A stretch of DNA of 64,000 bases, from positions 2,088,823-2,152,822 of the forward strand of contig NC_014012.1 in assembly GCF_000091325.1 (NCBI RefSeq), read 5' to 3'. Both the position numbers and the translations under genes were made by a program. Below are positions 38,453-46,161 of this stretch, one piece after another (positions within the stretch are counted from its first letter, which is position 1; every line of letters starts with the position of its first letter). The DNA is from Shewanella violacea DSS12. GTDB taxonomy: Bacteria; Pseudomonadota; Gammaproteobacteria; Enterobacterales; Shewanellaceae. The notes beneath the pieces are model-generated. The model searched no databases and had not been told where the DNA came from. It saw only the letters and a list, made by a program, of their open reading frames with translations.

Positions 38453-41017
38453 ATGACACAAGCACAAGCAAAATACCTAAAAGACTATACCGCACCTAGA
38501 TTCACCATCACACATCTGGATTTAAGCTTTACCTTAGAGGGGAAAGAGACACAGGTTGTTGCTAAGAGTCAGGTAGTTAGACTAGACAGCACAGCGACCT
38601 GTTTGATCCTCGATGGTGATGAGATGAAGATCTTATCGGTGAAGATTAATGGTGAAGATGTTAGCTACAAGCAAGGGTTAACGAACCTATCTATAGATAC
38701 ACAGCTCGATGAGTTCCAACTTGAAATAGTGACTCAGCTAGACCCAGAAGCAAATTTAAGCCTCGAAGGCCTCTACATGTCAGATGGGGCATATTGCACC
38801 CAGTGTGAGGCCGAAGGCTTCAGACGAATCACTTACTTCCTCGATAGACCCGATGTCTTAGCCATATATACGGTGCGCATAGAAGCCGATAAGACCGCTT
38901 TTCCTTACCTGTTAAGTAATGGAAACCCTATTGAAAAGGGATCTCTTGATGGCGACCGTCATTTTGCCAAATGGCATGATCCATTTCCTAAACCTGCTTA
39001 CTTGTTTGCCTTGGTTGCCGGAGACTTTGACTTATTAGAAGATGAGTTTATCACCCGCAGTAATCGCGCCGTAAAATTGCAGGTATTTGTCGATAAAGGC
39101 AATTTAAATAAAGCACACCATGCTATAGCGTCACTTAAGAAGTCTATGGCATGGGATGAGTCTCGCTTTAATCTCGAGTATGATCTTGATATCTACATGA
39201 TAGTTGCGGTGGATTTCTTCAACATGGGCGCTATGGAGAACAAGGGGCTCAACGTATTCAACACTAAATATGTTTTAGCCGATACAAGCTCAGCGACTGA
39301 TGAAGATTACCATGGTATCGAAGCCGTTGTGGGACATGAGTATTTCCATAACTGGACAGGAAACAGGGTAACTTGCAGAGACTGGTTTCAATTAAGCCTC
39401 AAAGAGGGGTTAACGGTTTTCAGAGATCAAGAATTCAGCTCAGATTTAGGCTCGAGGGCTGTAAACCGTATTCATGCCATTAAGGTGATAAAGAATCAGC
39501 AGTTTGCCGAAGACTCTGGCCCTATGTCCCACCCAATACGTCCCGAATCTGTCATCGAGATGAATAACTTCTATACGGTAACTGTGTATAACAAAGGCGC
39601 CGAAGTGATACGCATGTTGCATACCTTACTCGGGGAGCAGAAGTTTCAGGCCGGAATGCAGCTGTATTTCCAGCGTCATGATGGTCAGGCGGTCACTTGT
39701 GATGATTTCGTCGCGGCGATGCAAGATGCCAGTGGCGTAGATCTGGTTCAATTTAAGCTGTGGTACAGTCAGTCTGGTACTCCTGTTGTGACGGTTGAAG
39801 AAGATTATGATGAGGTAAACGCGTGTTACCGTTTAACTATCAAGCAGACCACTCCTGAGTCGGCCGAACAAAAAGACAAACAAGCCCTGCATATTCCCTT
39901 CGACTTGGAGCTATTATCCGGTCAAGGAGAGTCAATGTTGAGTGCAGTTATCGATGTTAAACAGGCAAGCCAAGAGTTTATCTTTAATGATATTACTGAG
40001 AAGCCTGTGCCATCTTTACTGCAGAATTTCTCAGCACCGGTTAAATTAGTGTTTGATTATTCCATTGAGCAATTAGTCCATCTAATGAGATTCGCCAGTA
40101 GTGAAGTCGCCCGTTGGGAGGCGTCAGTGACTCTGGTAAGCCAGTCGATTTGGGACAATGTCGCTAATTTGCAGCTCAATCAAGCCATGCATGTGGATCC
40201 CAGAGTTGTTGATGCTTATCGTGGTGTACTGCTTTCACCAAGTCTAGATCTCGCCTTAGTAGCAGAAATCTTTACTCTGCCGAGTGTTTCTGCACTCATA
40301 GAGCAGGCCGAATCCGTTGAACTCGATGCCTTGGGCACTGCCCGCGACTATGTGGCAGAAGAGATCGCCACCGCCTGTGAAGATGAATTAGTCACTCGTT
40401 ACAGAGAGCTGGCGGGAGTCGATAACGCCGCTGCACGAGCGCTTAAAAATACCTGTTTATTCCTGCTGCAAAAAGTCTCTGATGAATATCAAGAGTACGC
40501 CGAGGATCAGTATGTTCAGGCGGCTAATATGACTGACAGCTTAGGGGCACTACAAGCCTTGAATGGCGAAGCATCATCTGTGAGAACTAGACTCATGGCT
40601 GATTATGAATCTAAATGGAAATCGACACCACTGGTGATGGATAAGTGGCTGACGTTACATGCGACTTGTGGTGATGATAAGTGTTTGGAAACCTTAGTCG
40701 CTTTGACTGATCATGAATCTTTTAGTTATTCCAACCCTAATAGAGTTAGATCTTTAGTCGGTGCTTTCGCTGCTGGTAACTTGATTCAATTTCATGATAT
40801 CGAGGGCAAAGGCTACGACTTCCTGACCGATGCGATTATCAAGCTTAATAAGGTGAATCCTCAAGTCGCTGCGCGTATTATCACGCCTTTGATTCAATTT
40901 AAAAAGTTTGATTCAAGCAGGCAGGCTATGATGAAAGCCTCTCTGGAGCGTATCTTAGGCCTTCCTGACTTATCAAAAGACCTCTATGAGAAAGTGTCCA
41001 AGGCACTTGGCCTTTAA
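38453..41017 (+). CDS. pepN: aminopeptidase N
   Basis: An 854-residue M1 zinc metalloaminopeptidase that removes N-terminal residues from peptides in the cytoplasm. The exopeptidase motif GAMEN lies in NMGAMENKGLN. The zinc site HEYFH is His295, Glu296 and His299, with Glu318 in SLKEGL, at nearly the same positions as in E. coli PepN. The catalytic Tyr lies in NNFYTVTVYNKGAEVIRM. The four-domain length (about 850-870) is complete. It follows the prc terminator and has its own start region, with AAGG upstream of the ATG. Confidence 0.97.
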   Translation: MTQAQAKYLKDYTAPRFTITHLDLSFTLEGKETQVVAKSQVVRLDSTATCLILDGDEMKILSVKINGEDVSYKQGLTNLSIDTQLDEFQLEIVTQLDPEANLSLEGLYMSDGAYCTQCEAEGFRRITYFLDRPDVLAIYTVRIEADKTAFPYLLSNGNPIEKGSLDGDRHFAKWHDPFPKPAYLFALVAGDFDLLEDEFITRSNRAVKLQVFVDKGNLNKAHHAIASLKKSMAWDESRFNLEYDLDIYMIVAVDFFNMGAMENKGLNVFNTKYVLADTSSATDEDYHGIEAVVGHEYFHNWTGNRVTCRDWFQLSLKEGLTVFRDQEFSSDLGSRAVNRIHAIKVIKNQQFAEDSGPMSHPIRPESVIEMNNFYTVTVYNKGAEVIRMLHTLLGEQKFQAGMQLYFQRHDGQAVTCDDFVAAMQDASGVDLVQFKLWYSQSGTPVVTVEEDYDEVNACYRLTIKQTTPESAEQKDKQALHIPFDLELLSGQGESMLSAVIDVKQASQEFIFNDITEKPVPSLLQNFSAPVKLVFDYSIEQLVHLMRFASSEVARWEASVTLVSQSIWDNVANLQLNQAMHVDPRVVDAYRGVLLSPSLDLALVAEIFTLPSVSALIEQAESVELDALGTARDYVAEEIATACEDELVTRYRELAGVDNAAARALKNTCLFLLQKVSDEYQEYAEDQYVQAANMTDSLGALQALNGEASSVRTRLMADYESKWKSTPLVMDKWLTLHATCGDDKCLETLVALTDHESFSYSNPNRVRSLVGAFAAGNLIQFHDIEGKGYDFLTDAIIKLNKVNPQVAARIITPLIQFKKFDSSRQAMMKASLERILGLPDLSKDLYEKVSKALGL

Positions 41018-41043
41018 ATCTGCAGCTGATCGTTAACCATGCC

Positions 41044-41073
41044 AGCCCCTAACAGCTTAAGCTTCTAGGGGCT
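41044..41073 (+). terminator. hairpin between pepN and DUF2835 gene
   Basis: AGCCCCTA and TAGGGGCT pair across 14 bases that include the palindrome AGCTTAAGCT. Only a T-poor sequence follows, so it may be a weak terminator of pepN or a processing hairpin. Confidence 0.5.
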
Positions 41074-41099
41074 TATATCTCATTTCTTGTAGTTGTCTT

Positions 41100-41315
41100 A
41101 TGATCTTTTATTTTTCACTCAATGTCACTTATCACGACTTCCAGCAATTCTATCGGGGGGAGGTGGAAAAGGTCGAAGTCCATGACCACAAAGGTAGAAC
41201 CTTGTGGATACATGGCAGACATTTTCGTCGCTTCTTAACACGCTCAGGTATTCAGGGGCAGTTTAAAATGGAACTCAATGCTCAAGGAGATCTTGTCTCT
41301 CTTAGTAAATGCTAA
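41100..41315 (+). CDS. DUF2835 family protein
   Basis: A 71-residue protein of the DUF2835 family, recognised from its short all-beta look and the core FQQFYRGEVEKVEVHDHKGR followed by IHGRHFRRFLTRSGIQG. It contains several basic residues and no signal peptide or membrane helix. The function is unknown. It lies 82 bases after pepN in the same direction, probably partly read through from it. Confidence 0.8.
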   Translation: MIFYFSLNVTYHDFQQFYRGEVEKVEVHDHKGRTLWIHGRHFRRFLTRSGIQGQFKMELNAQGDLVSLSKC

Positions 41316-41640
41316 ATTAATATAGAGCAATTACTTCAAACGTGTGATTAATTCATTCTCTTATCCTTTCCGGTTCTAAACCAAGTTAATTAACTGTATT
41401 TACAGTTAATTAACTTACTGTTCCTGCAATATCAAATTCCTCCATGTTCGAATTTAAATCAAGTGTTTGAAATATGGATTTAAAATCAGCTAACGTACTT
41501 AATTCTTTGGAAGATTTTATTAAATTCTGCCTTGCTCATCAGATGTAAATACTGTAACAATGGTGTTAGCTGAAGGCTAACAAGATGTTGGCTGTCATTC
41601 CTAATAACAAGAATTCAGCAGGTTACGGAGAAGCGCTAAA
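41316..41640. other. AT-rich control region upstream of the DUF1302 operon
   Basis: A 325-base non-coding stretch, strongly AT-rich. It holds the twin palindromes described separately (41383-41416) and, about 10 bases before the DUF1302 start, a GGAGA ribosome site. No small gene is visible. It probably contains the operon promoter downstream of the palindromes. Confidence 0.55.
41383..41416. promoter_or_regulatory. twin 12-bp palindromes, candidate operator
   Basis: The 12-base palindrome AGTTAATTAACT occurs twice (41384-41395 and 41404-41415), separated by GTATTTAC. The whole is a perfect 16-base inverted repeat with a 2-base centre. Centre-to-centre spacing is 20 bases, about two helical turns, as expected for two repressor dimers on one face of DNA. 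There is no T-run, which argues against a terminator. It lies about 225 bases before the DUF1302 gene. The cognate regulator is not evident. Confidence 0.6.
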
Positions 41641-43689
41641 ATGAAAAAGGTTAATAACGGCTTTACGAAGTCGACACTTGCTTTAGGGATCGTAGCGGCA
41701 CTGAGTATGGGTATCTCATCCAGTGTCAATGCTGTATCTTTTGATTGGGGAGAAGTTGAAGGCACGTTCGATTCGACATGGTCAGCGGGTGCGAGCTGGC
41801 GTGTAGAAGGGCGTGATTGGGACAGCAACATAGGTAAGGTGAATCACCCACAGTTTGATTGGTCTAACTATTCAGCATTTGGTAATACCAAGTATAGCTC
41901 AGCTCAGATCTGGGCTCAGCCTGGTTCTTATTCCAGTAACGGTGACTTAAGTAATCTGCTCTATTCGAAGGGTGACACCACTGCAGTGGTATTCAAGGGA
42001 CTGCATGAGTTATCGCTAAAATATAAAAATTTCGGTGTGTTTGCTCGTGGTATGTATTTCTTCGATCAAAAGGCCAATAACGGCAGCTATGGTTTTAGCG
42101 ACCCCTTGACTGGGAAGGAATACGATCCCTGTGCAGATTCTCAATCTTCTAAGGTGCAATGTAAAGACGTTCGCCTGCTTGATGCCTTCGTCTATGGAGA
42201 TTTCGATTTTAACGATGGTGCCAACCCCCTGACTGTTCGAGTTGGTCAACAGGTCGTTTCTTGGGGAGAAAGTACACTTATTCCCCATGGTATCGGCGTT
42301 ATCAATGCGGTGGATTTGAACATTCTCAATGCCCCAGGCTCCGAGCTCAAGGAAGCCTACAGACCTCAAGGTATGGTTTGGGCATCTTTTGGAGTGACAG
42401 ATCAACTTTCGGTCGAAGCTTTCTATCAGTATGACTGGGAGCCTGTGTGGGTGCCAACACCTGGCTCATACTTCTCCTCTAACGATTTTGCCGGTTACGG
42501 TGGTTATGGCCAGAATGCCCAGCTAGGTTTTCAGTCAAACCCAGACATGAACCTTGAGTTCCTTTTGTCTGAGTATAACGACCTTGTTGCCATGATAGCT
42601 TCGCAGCAATTTACCTCTGAACAATTGGGTGCATTAGCTCTAGCCTATCCAACCAAATCCACCTTAGTTCAAGATCAGGCCAGCGCCAGTGATTCGGGCC
42701 AATATGGTATCAAGCTTGGGTACTATGCTCCTGAACTCGGAGAGACTGAGTTCGGCCTCTATTACATGAATTATCACAGTCGTCGTCCTTTAATCAGCGG
42801 GACAACGGCTAACTTTACTCAAGCAGCCGTTGGACGTGATCTCGTTAAGCTTGGAGAGATTGCCGCAGCTGGCGGCACTGTGGATCGTGATACCTTACTG
42901 GGTCTAGAAACCTTCTCTAAGGCGAAAATTGAGTATCCCGAAGACATTCAACTATATGGTTTTAGTTTCAACACGCTTATCGGTGATACCTCGGTGGCGG
43001 GAGAAATTTCCCACCGTCAAGATGAGCCACTGCAGATCGATGATGTGGAGCTGCTTTTCGCTGCCATGCCGCAACAGCTAGCAAACGCAGGTATCAGACC
43101 CGATCTCGACGGTATTTCTCAAATGGACAATGTCGCTCCAGGTCAGTATGCCGAAGGCTTCATTCGTTTAGATACCACACAGGCACAGGCAACCTTTACC
43201 CATCTGTTTGGTCCGACATTTGGTACCAGTAATCTAGTGATGCTGGCCGAGATAGGCGGCGTTTGGATCCATGATATGCCAGGTTTTGATGAGCTAAGAC
43301 TTAACGGTCCGGGTACGGCTCGTTCTGGTGGTAATCCTGATATGCCGGGAATTATTGAAGCCGTTCACAATGGTCCTGAGACGAACCCGTTTCCGACAGA
43401 TTTTGCCTGGGGTTATCGTTTGGTAGCCAAAGCCGATTACAACAACTTGTTTGCCGGGGTGAACATGTCGCCACGGATAATTTTCTCACATGATGTTGAG
43501 GGTATTACGCCGGATCCTATGTTCCTGTTTACCGAAGGCAAGAAGTCTGTGTCTCTTGGTGTGAACTTCGATTACCAGAGTCGTTGGGGAGCAGATATCT
43601 CCTATAACAGCTTCTTTGGTGGTGTAGGCACGACAAACCAGATGTCTGACCGAGATTACGTGTCATTTAACATTAAATATTCAATCTAG
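41641..43689 (+). CDS. DUF1302 family outer-membrane protein
   Basis: A 682-residue exported protein of the DUF1302 family. The signal peptide (MKKVNNGFTK to SSSVNA, about 31 residues) is followed by long stretches of alternating hydrophobic and polar residues rich in aromatic and Gly residues. It ends FNIKYSI; terminal aromatic-rich strands are typical of outer-membrane barrels. Landmarks include FDWGEVEGTFDSTWSAGASW and VRVGQQVVSWGESTLIPHG. No enzymatic motif is seen. It is first of a four-gene operon with a DUF1329 protein, a YCF48-like propeller and an RND/MMPL pump, suggesting an outer-membrane channel or acceptor for a hydrophobic cargo (inference). Confidence 0.88.
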   Translation: MKKVNNGFTKSTLALGIVAALSMGISSSVNAVSFDWGEVEGTFDSTWSAGASWRVEGRDWDSNIGKVNHPQFDWSNYSAFGNTKYSSAQIWAQPGSYSSNGDLSNLLYSKGDTTAVVFKGLHELSLKYKNFGVFARGMYFFDQKANNGSYGFSDPLTGKEYDPCADSQSSKVQCKDVRLLDAFVYGDFDFNDGANPLTVRVGQQVVSWGESTLIPHGIGVINAVDLNILNAPGSELKEAYRPQGMVWASFGVTDQLSVEAFYQYDWEPVWVPTPGSYFSSNDFAGYGGYGQNAQLGFQSNPDMNLEFLLSEYNDLVAMIASQQFTSEQLGALALAYPTKSTLVQDQASASDSGQYGIKLGYYAPELGETEFGLYYMNYHSRRPLISGTTANFTQAAVGRDLVKLGEIAAAGGTVDRDTLLGLETFSKAKIEYPEDIQLYGFSFNTLIGDTSVAGEISHRQDEPLQIDDVELLFAAMPQQLANAGIRPDLDGISQMDNVAPGQYAEGFIRLDTTQAQATFTHLFGPTFGTSNLVMLAEIGGVWIHDMPGFDELRLNGPGTARSGGNPDMPGIIEAVHNGPETNPFPTDFAWGYRLVAKADYNNLFAGVNMSPRIIFSHDVEGITPDPMFLFTEGKKSVSLGVNFDYQSRWGADISYNSFFGGVGTTNQMSDRDYVSFNIKYSI

Positions 43690-43707
43690 ATCACAAGGAC
43701 AATAATA

Positions 43708-45072
43708 ATGAAGAAACTTGCGATATTGTCGGCGGCTGTGATAGTTGCTTTGAGTGCACCCAGTGCATGGGCGAAGGTTACAGAGGCTGCTGCGAAAAAA
43801 TTAGGCACCGAATTGACGCCTTTGGGTGGAATTAAGGCGGCTAATGCCGACGGTTCCATTCCTGCTTGGGATGGTGGGATCACCACGCCTCCTGCTGGTT
43901 ACAAGAAGGGGATGCATCATCCGGATCCATTTGCCGGTGATAAGATAGAGTTTACTATCACCAACGCCAACAAGGATAAGTATAAAGAGCATCTTTCCGA
44001 AGGCCAGATCAAACTTTTTGAACTGTATCCTGATACTTACAAGATGAATGTCTATCAAACCAGACGTACAGCTTCAGTGCCTCAGTTTGTCTATGACGCC
44101 ACTAAGGCCAATGCAACACGTGCCGAGTTGGTGTCCCAAGGTAATGGTGTAAAAGGAGCATCTATCGGCGTGCCTTTCCCGATCCCTGAAAATGGATTAG
44201 AGGTTATCTGGAACCATGTGCTGCGTTTTCGTGGTGTAGATGTGAAAACATCACGTAGCCAAGCCGCGCCCACAGCAGGCGGCAGCTATACGCTCGTTGA
44301 AACTACCGAAGAGATACGTTTTCAGTATTCACGTCCTGAAATGACCTTGGATAAGCTTGCCGCTTCTAATACCTTGTTCTACTTCAAGCAAGTAGTGACT
44401 CAGCCTGCTCGTCTGGCGGGTACGGCTCTGCTGGTTAAAGAGACCATGGATCAAGAAGCCTTGCCAAGACAAGCCTGGACCTATAACACGGGTCAGCGTC
44501 GAGTGCGTAAGGCACCCAATGTTGCCTTCGATACGCCAGGTTCGGTGTCTGATGGCCTAAGAACAACAGATGATTTCGATATGTTCAACGGTTCGCCAGT
44601 TAGATATAACTGGGAGCTTATTGGGAAGAAAGAAGTTTATATTCCTTATAACGATTATAAACTTCATTCAGATCAGTTGAAGTACGATCAGATCATTAAT
44701 CCAGGTCATATCAACCCTGAGTTTGTCCGTTGGGAAAAGCATCGTGTTTGGGTGGTTAAGGCTCAGCTTAAAGAGGGCATGCGCCATATCTACAAGACTC
44801 GTGTCTTTTATATAGATGAAGATTCATGGCAGGTATCGCTCGCCGATATGTATGATAACCGTGATGAGCTATATCGTGTTGCGGTTGCACATGCAATCAA
44901 CTACTACGAAGTGCCAACACATTGGAGTACCTTAGAGGTCTTCCACGATCTTCAATCTCGACGTTACATCGCCATGGGTCTTGATAATGAAGGTCGCATG
45001 TATGATTTTGATGCCAAGCTCAGTGAAGCTAACTTCACTCCAGCAGCGTTGAGACGTGCAGGTATTCGTTAA
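43708..45072 (+). CDS. DUF1329 family periplasmic protein
   Basis: A 454-residue exported protein of the DUF1329 family. The signal peptide is MKKLAILSAAVIVALSAPSAWA (about 22 residues). The mature part starts with the family's TEAAAKKLGTELTPLGGIKA and contains GSIPAWDGG and FMLDV-like segments (SPVRYNWELIGKKEVYIPYN). I recall the fold as resembling LolA/LolB-type lipoprotein carriers, so a role in shuttling lipid-like molecules is plausible but not shown. It lies 18 bases after the DUF1302 gene with an AAGGA site. These two families almost always occur together. Confidence 0.88.
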   Translation: MKKLAILSAAVIVALSAPSAWAKVTEAAAKKLGTELTPLGGIKAANADGSIPAWDGGITTPPAGYKKGMHHPDPFAGDKIEFTITNANKDKYKEHLSEGQIKLFELYPDTYKMNVYQTRRTASVPQFVYDATKANATRAELVSQGNGVKGASIGVPFPIPENGLEVIWNHVLRFRGVDVKTSRSQAAPTAGGSYTLVETTEEIRFQYSRPEMTLDKLAASNTLFYFKQVVTQPARLAGTALLVKETMDQEALPRQAWTYNTGQRRVRKAPNVAFDTPGSVSDGLRTTDDFDMFNGSPVRYNWELIGKKEVYIPYNDYKLHSDQLKYDQIINPGHINPEFVRWEKHRVWVVKAQLKEGMRHIYKTRVFYIDEDSWQVSLADMYDNRDELYRVAVAHAINYYEVPTHWSTLEVFHDLQSRRYIAMGLDNEGRMYDFDAKLSEANFTPAALRRAGIR

Positions 45073-45085
45073 CCCTCAGTTTCAA

Positions 45086-45108
45086 GGGGCGGGTTACCGC
45101 CCCTCTAT
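45086..45108 (+). other. GC-rich intra-operon hairpin
   Basis: GGGGCGG and CCGCCCC pair around GTTA between the DUF1329 and YCF48-like genes, followed by a T-containing but broken stretch (TCTATTCTTT). It may act as a partial terminator or protect upstream mRNA, making more of the first two proteins than of the pump. Confidence 0.6.
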
Positions 45109-45125
45109 TCTTTAAGGAAGTCTGT

Positions 45126-46151
45126 ATGTTGTTTAGCATGCTTCGATCAGTATCTATCTGTCTGTTTTTAATTATTTCTTTTCAGCCGAGTGCGCTGGAA
45201 ATTGATCCCTCCTATGTCAAAGGTCAAATACAAGCTTTAGCCATTGATTCGATTATTCTCGATATTGCGACTAATGGAGACACGGTTCTGGCCGTTGGCG
45301 AGCGTGGTCATGTATTTATTTTTGATGAGCAGGCAAGCCCTCAGTGGCAGCAGGTATCGAGTCCTACCCGCGCCCATCTCACCAAGGCATTCTTAATCAC
45401 CCCACAGCTCGGGTGGGCCGTTGGCCATGACGCGACCATAATACACACTCGAGATGGGGGAGAAACCTGGCAGTTACAGATGGAGTCCAAGGAAATTGAA
45501 AAACCCCTATTGGATATCCATTTTTTCGATGAACTAAATGGCATCGCCGTCGGTGCTTATGGGCTGTTTTATCGCACCAGCGATGGAGGAGAAAGCTGGA
45601 AAAGTGAGTATCATCAAGAATTATTATTCGAAGAGGATGTCGATTATTTGGCCGAATTAAAGGCCGAGGACGAAGCGCTCTATTTGAGTGAGAGAAGCAC
45701 CTTACTGCCACACTTTAACCGAGTTATTTCGACCATAGATGGTCAATTAGTCATGGTGGGAGAGCTAGGGTTGGTGGCAGTCTCCAATGATCAAGGGCGC
45801 AACTGGCAGAAGCTAGACTTCATCTATGAAGGCTCAATGTTCAACGCTGTTTATGTTAAAGATACATTATTTGTTATGGGCTTAAGGGGACATGTTTTTA
45901 AGACTGATGCCAGTATGACAAACTGGATCGAAATCTCATTACCTGTGACCTCTACCATCAATGGCGTCATGGTAAAAAAAGACGGCAAGCTTCGTCTGGT
46001 GGGTAATGCCGGTGTGGTTATCGATGTCACATTAGCGGGTAAAAGCCAGCTTATTGAGCAGCGCCAAGGTGAGAATTTAGTGTCGATAGCTCAAGATCCC
46101 CAAGGTCATACCTGGATAGCAGGTACCAAAGGCCTCTTCAAACAACAATAA
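45126..46151 (+). CDS. YCF48-like beta-propeller protein, exported
   Basis: A 341-residue periplasmic protein with an N-terminal signal peptide (MLFSMLRSVSICLFLIISFQ to SALE). Repeated BNR/YCF48 motifs with the Asp-box form are present: TRDGGETWQLQ, SDGGESWKSEY and SNDQGRNWQKLD. Further blades carry the VGxxG pattern (AVGERGHVF, AVGHDATIIH, GAYGLFYRT, GNAGVVIDV). The relative in photosynthetic organisms assists photosystem II assembly; here the fold, not that role, is what transfers. It lies 10 bases before the RND pump gene and could be its periplasmic partner. The ribosome site is AAGGAAG. Confidence 0.88.
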   Translation: MLFSMLRSVSICLFLIISFQPSALEIDPSYVKGQIQALAIDSIILDIATNGDTVLAVGERGHVFIFDEQASPQWQQVSSPTRAHLTKAFLITPQLGWAVGHDATIIHTRDGGETWQLQMESKEIEKPLLDIHFFDELNGIAVGAYGLFYRTSDGGESWKSEYHQELLFEEDVDYLAELKAEDEALYLSERSTLLPHFNRVISTIDGQLVMVGELGLVAVSNDQGRNWQKLDFIYEGSMFNAVYVKDTLFVMGLRGHVFKTDASMTNWIEISLPVTSTINGVMVKKDGKLRLVGNAGVVIDVTLAGKSQLIEQRQGENLVSIAQDPQGHTWIAGTKGLFKQQ

Positions 46152-46161
46152 TAGGATCTTT

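Noticed and set aside
42016..42405. 129-residue minus-strand frame inside the DUF1302 gene
   Set aside because: Antisense shadow of a well-supported coding region, with no start signals or family features.
45397..45711. 104-residue minus-strand frame inside the YCF48-like gene
   Set aside because: Antisense shadow; its Arg/His-rich composition is typical of reverse-frame translation.
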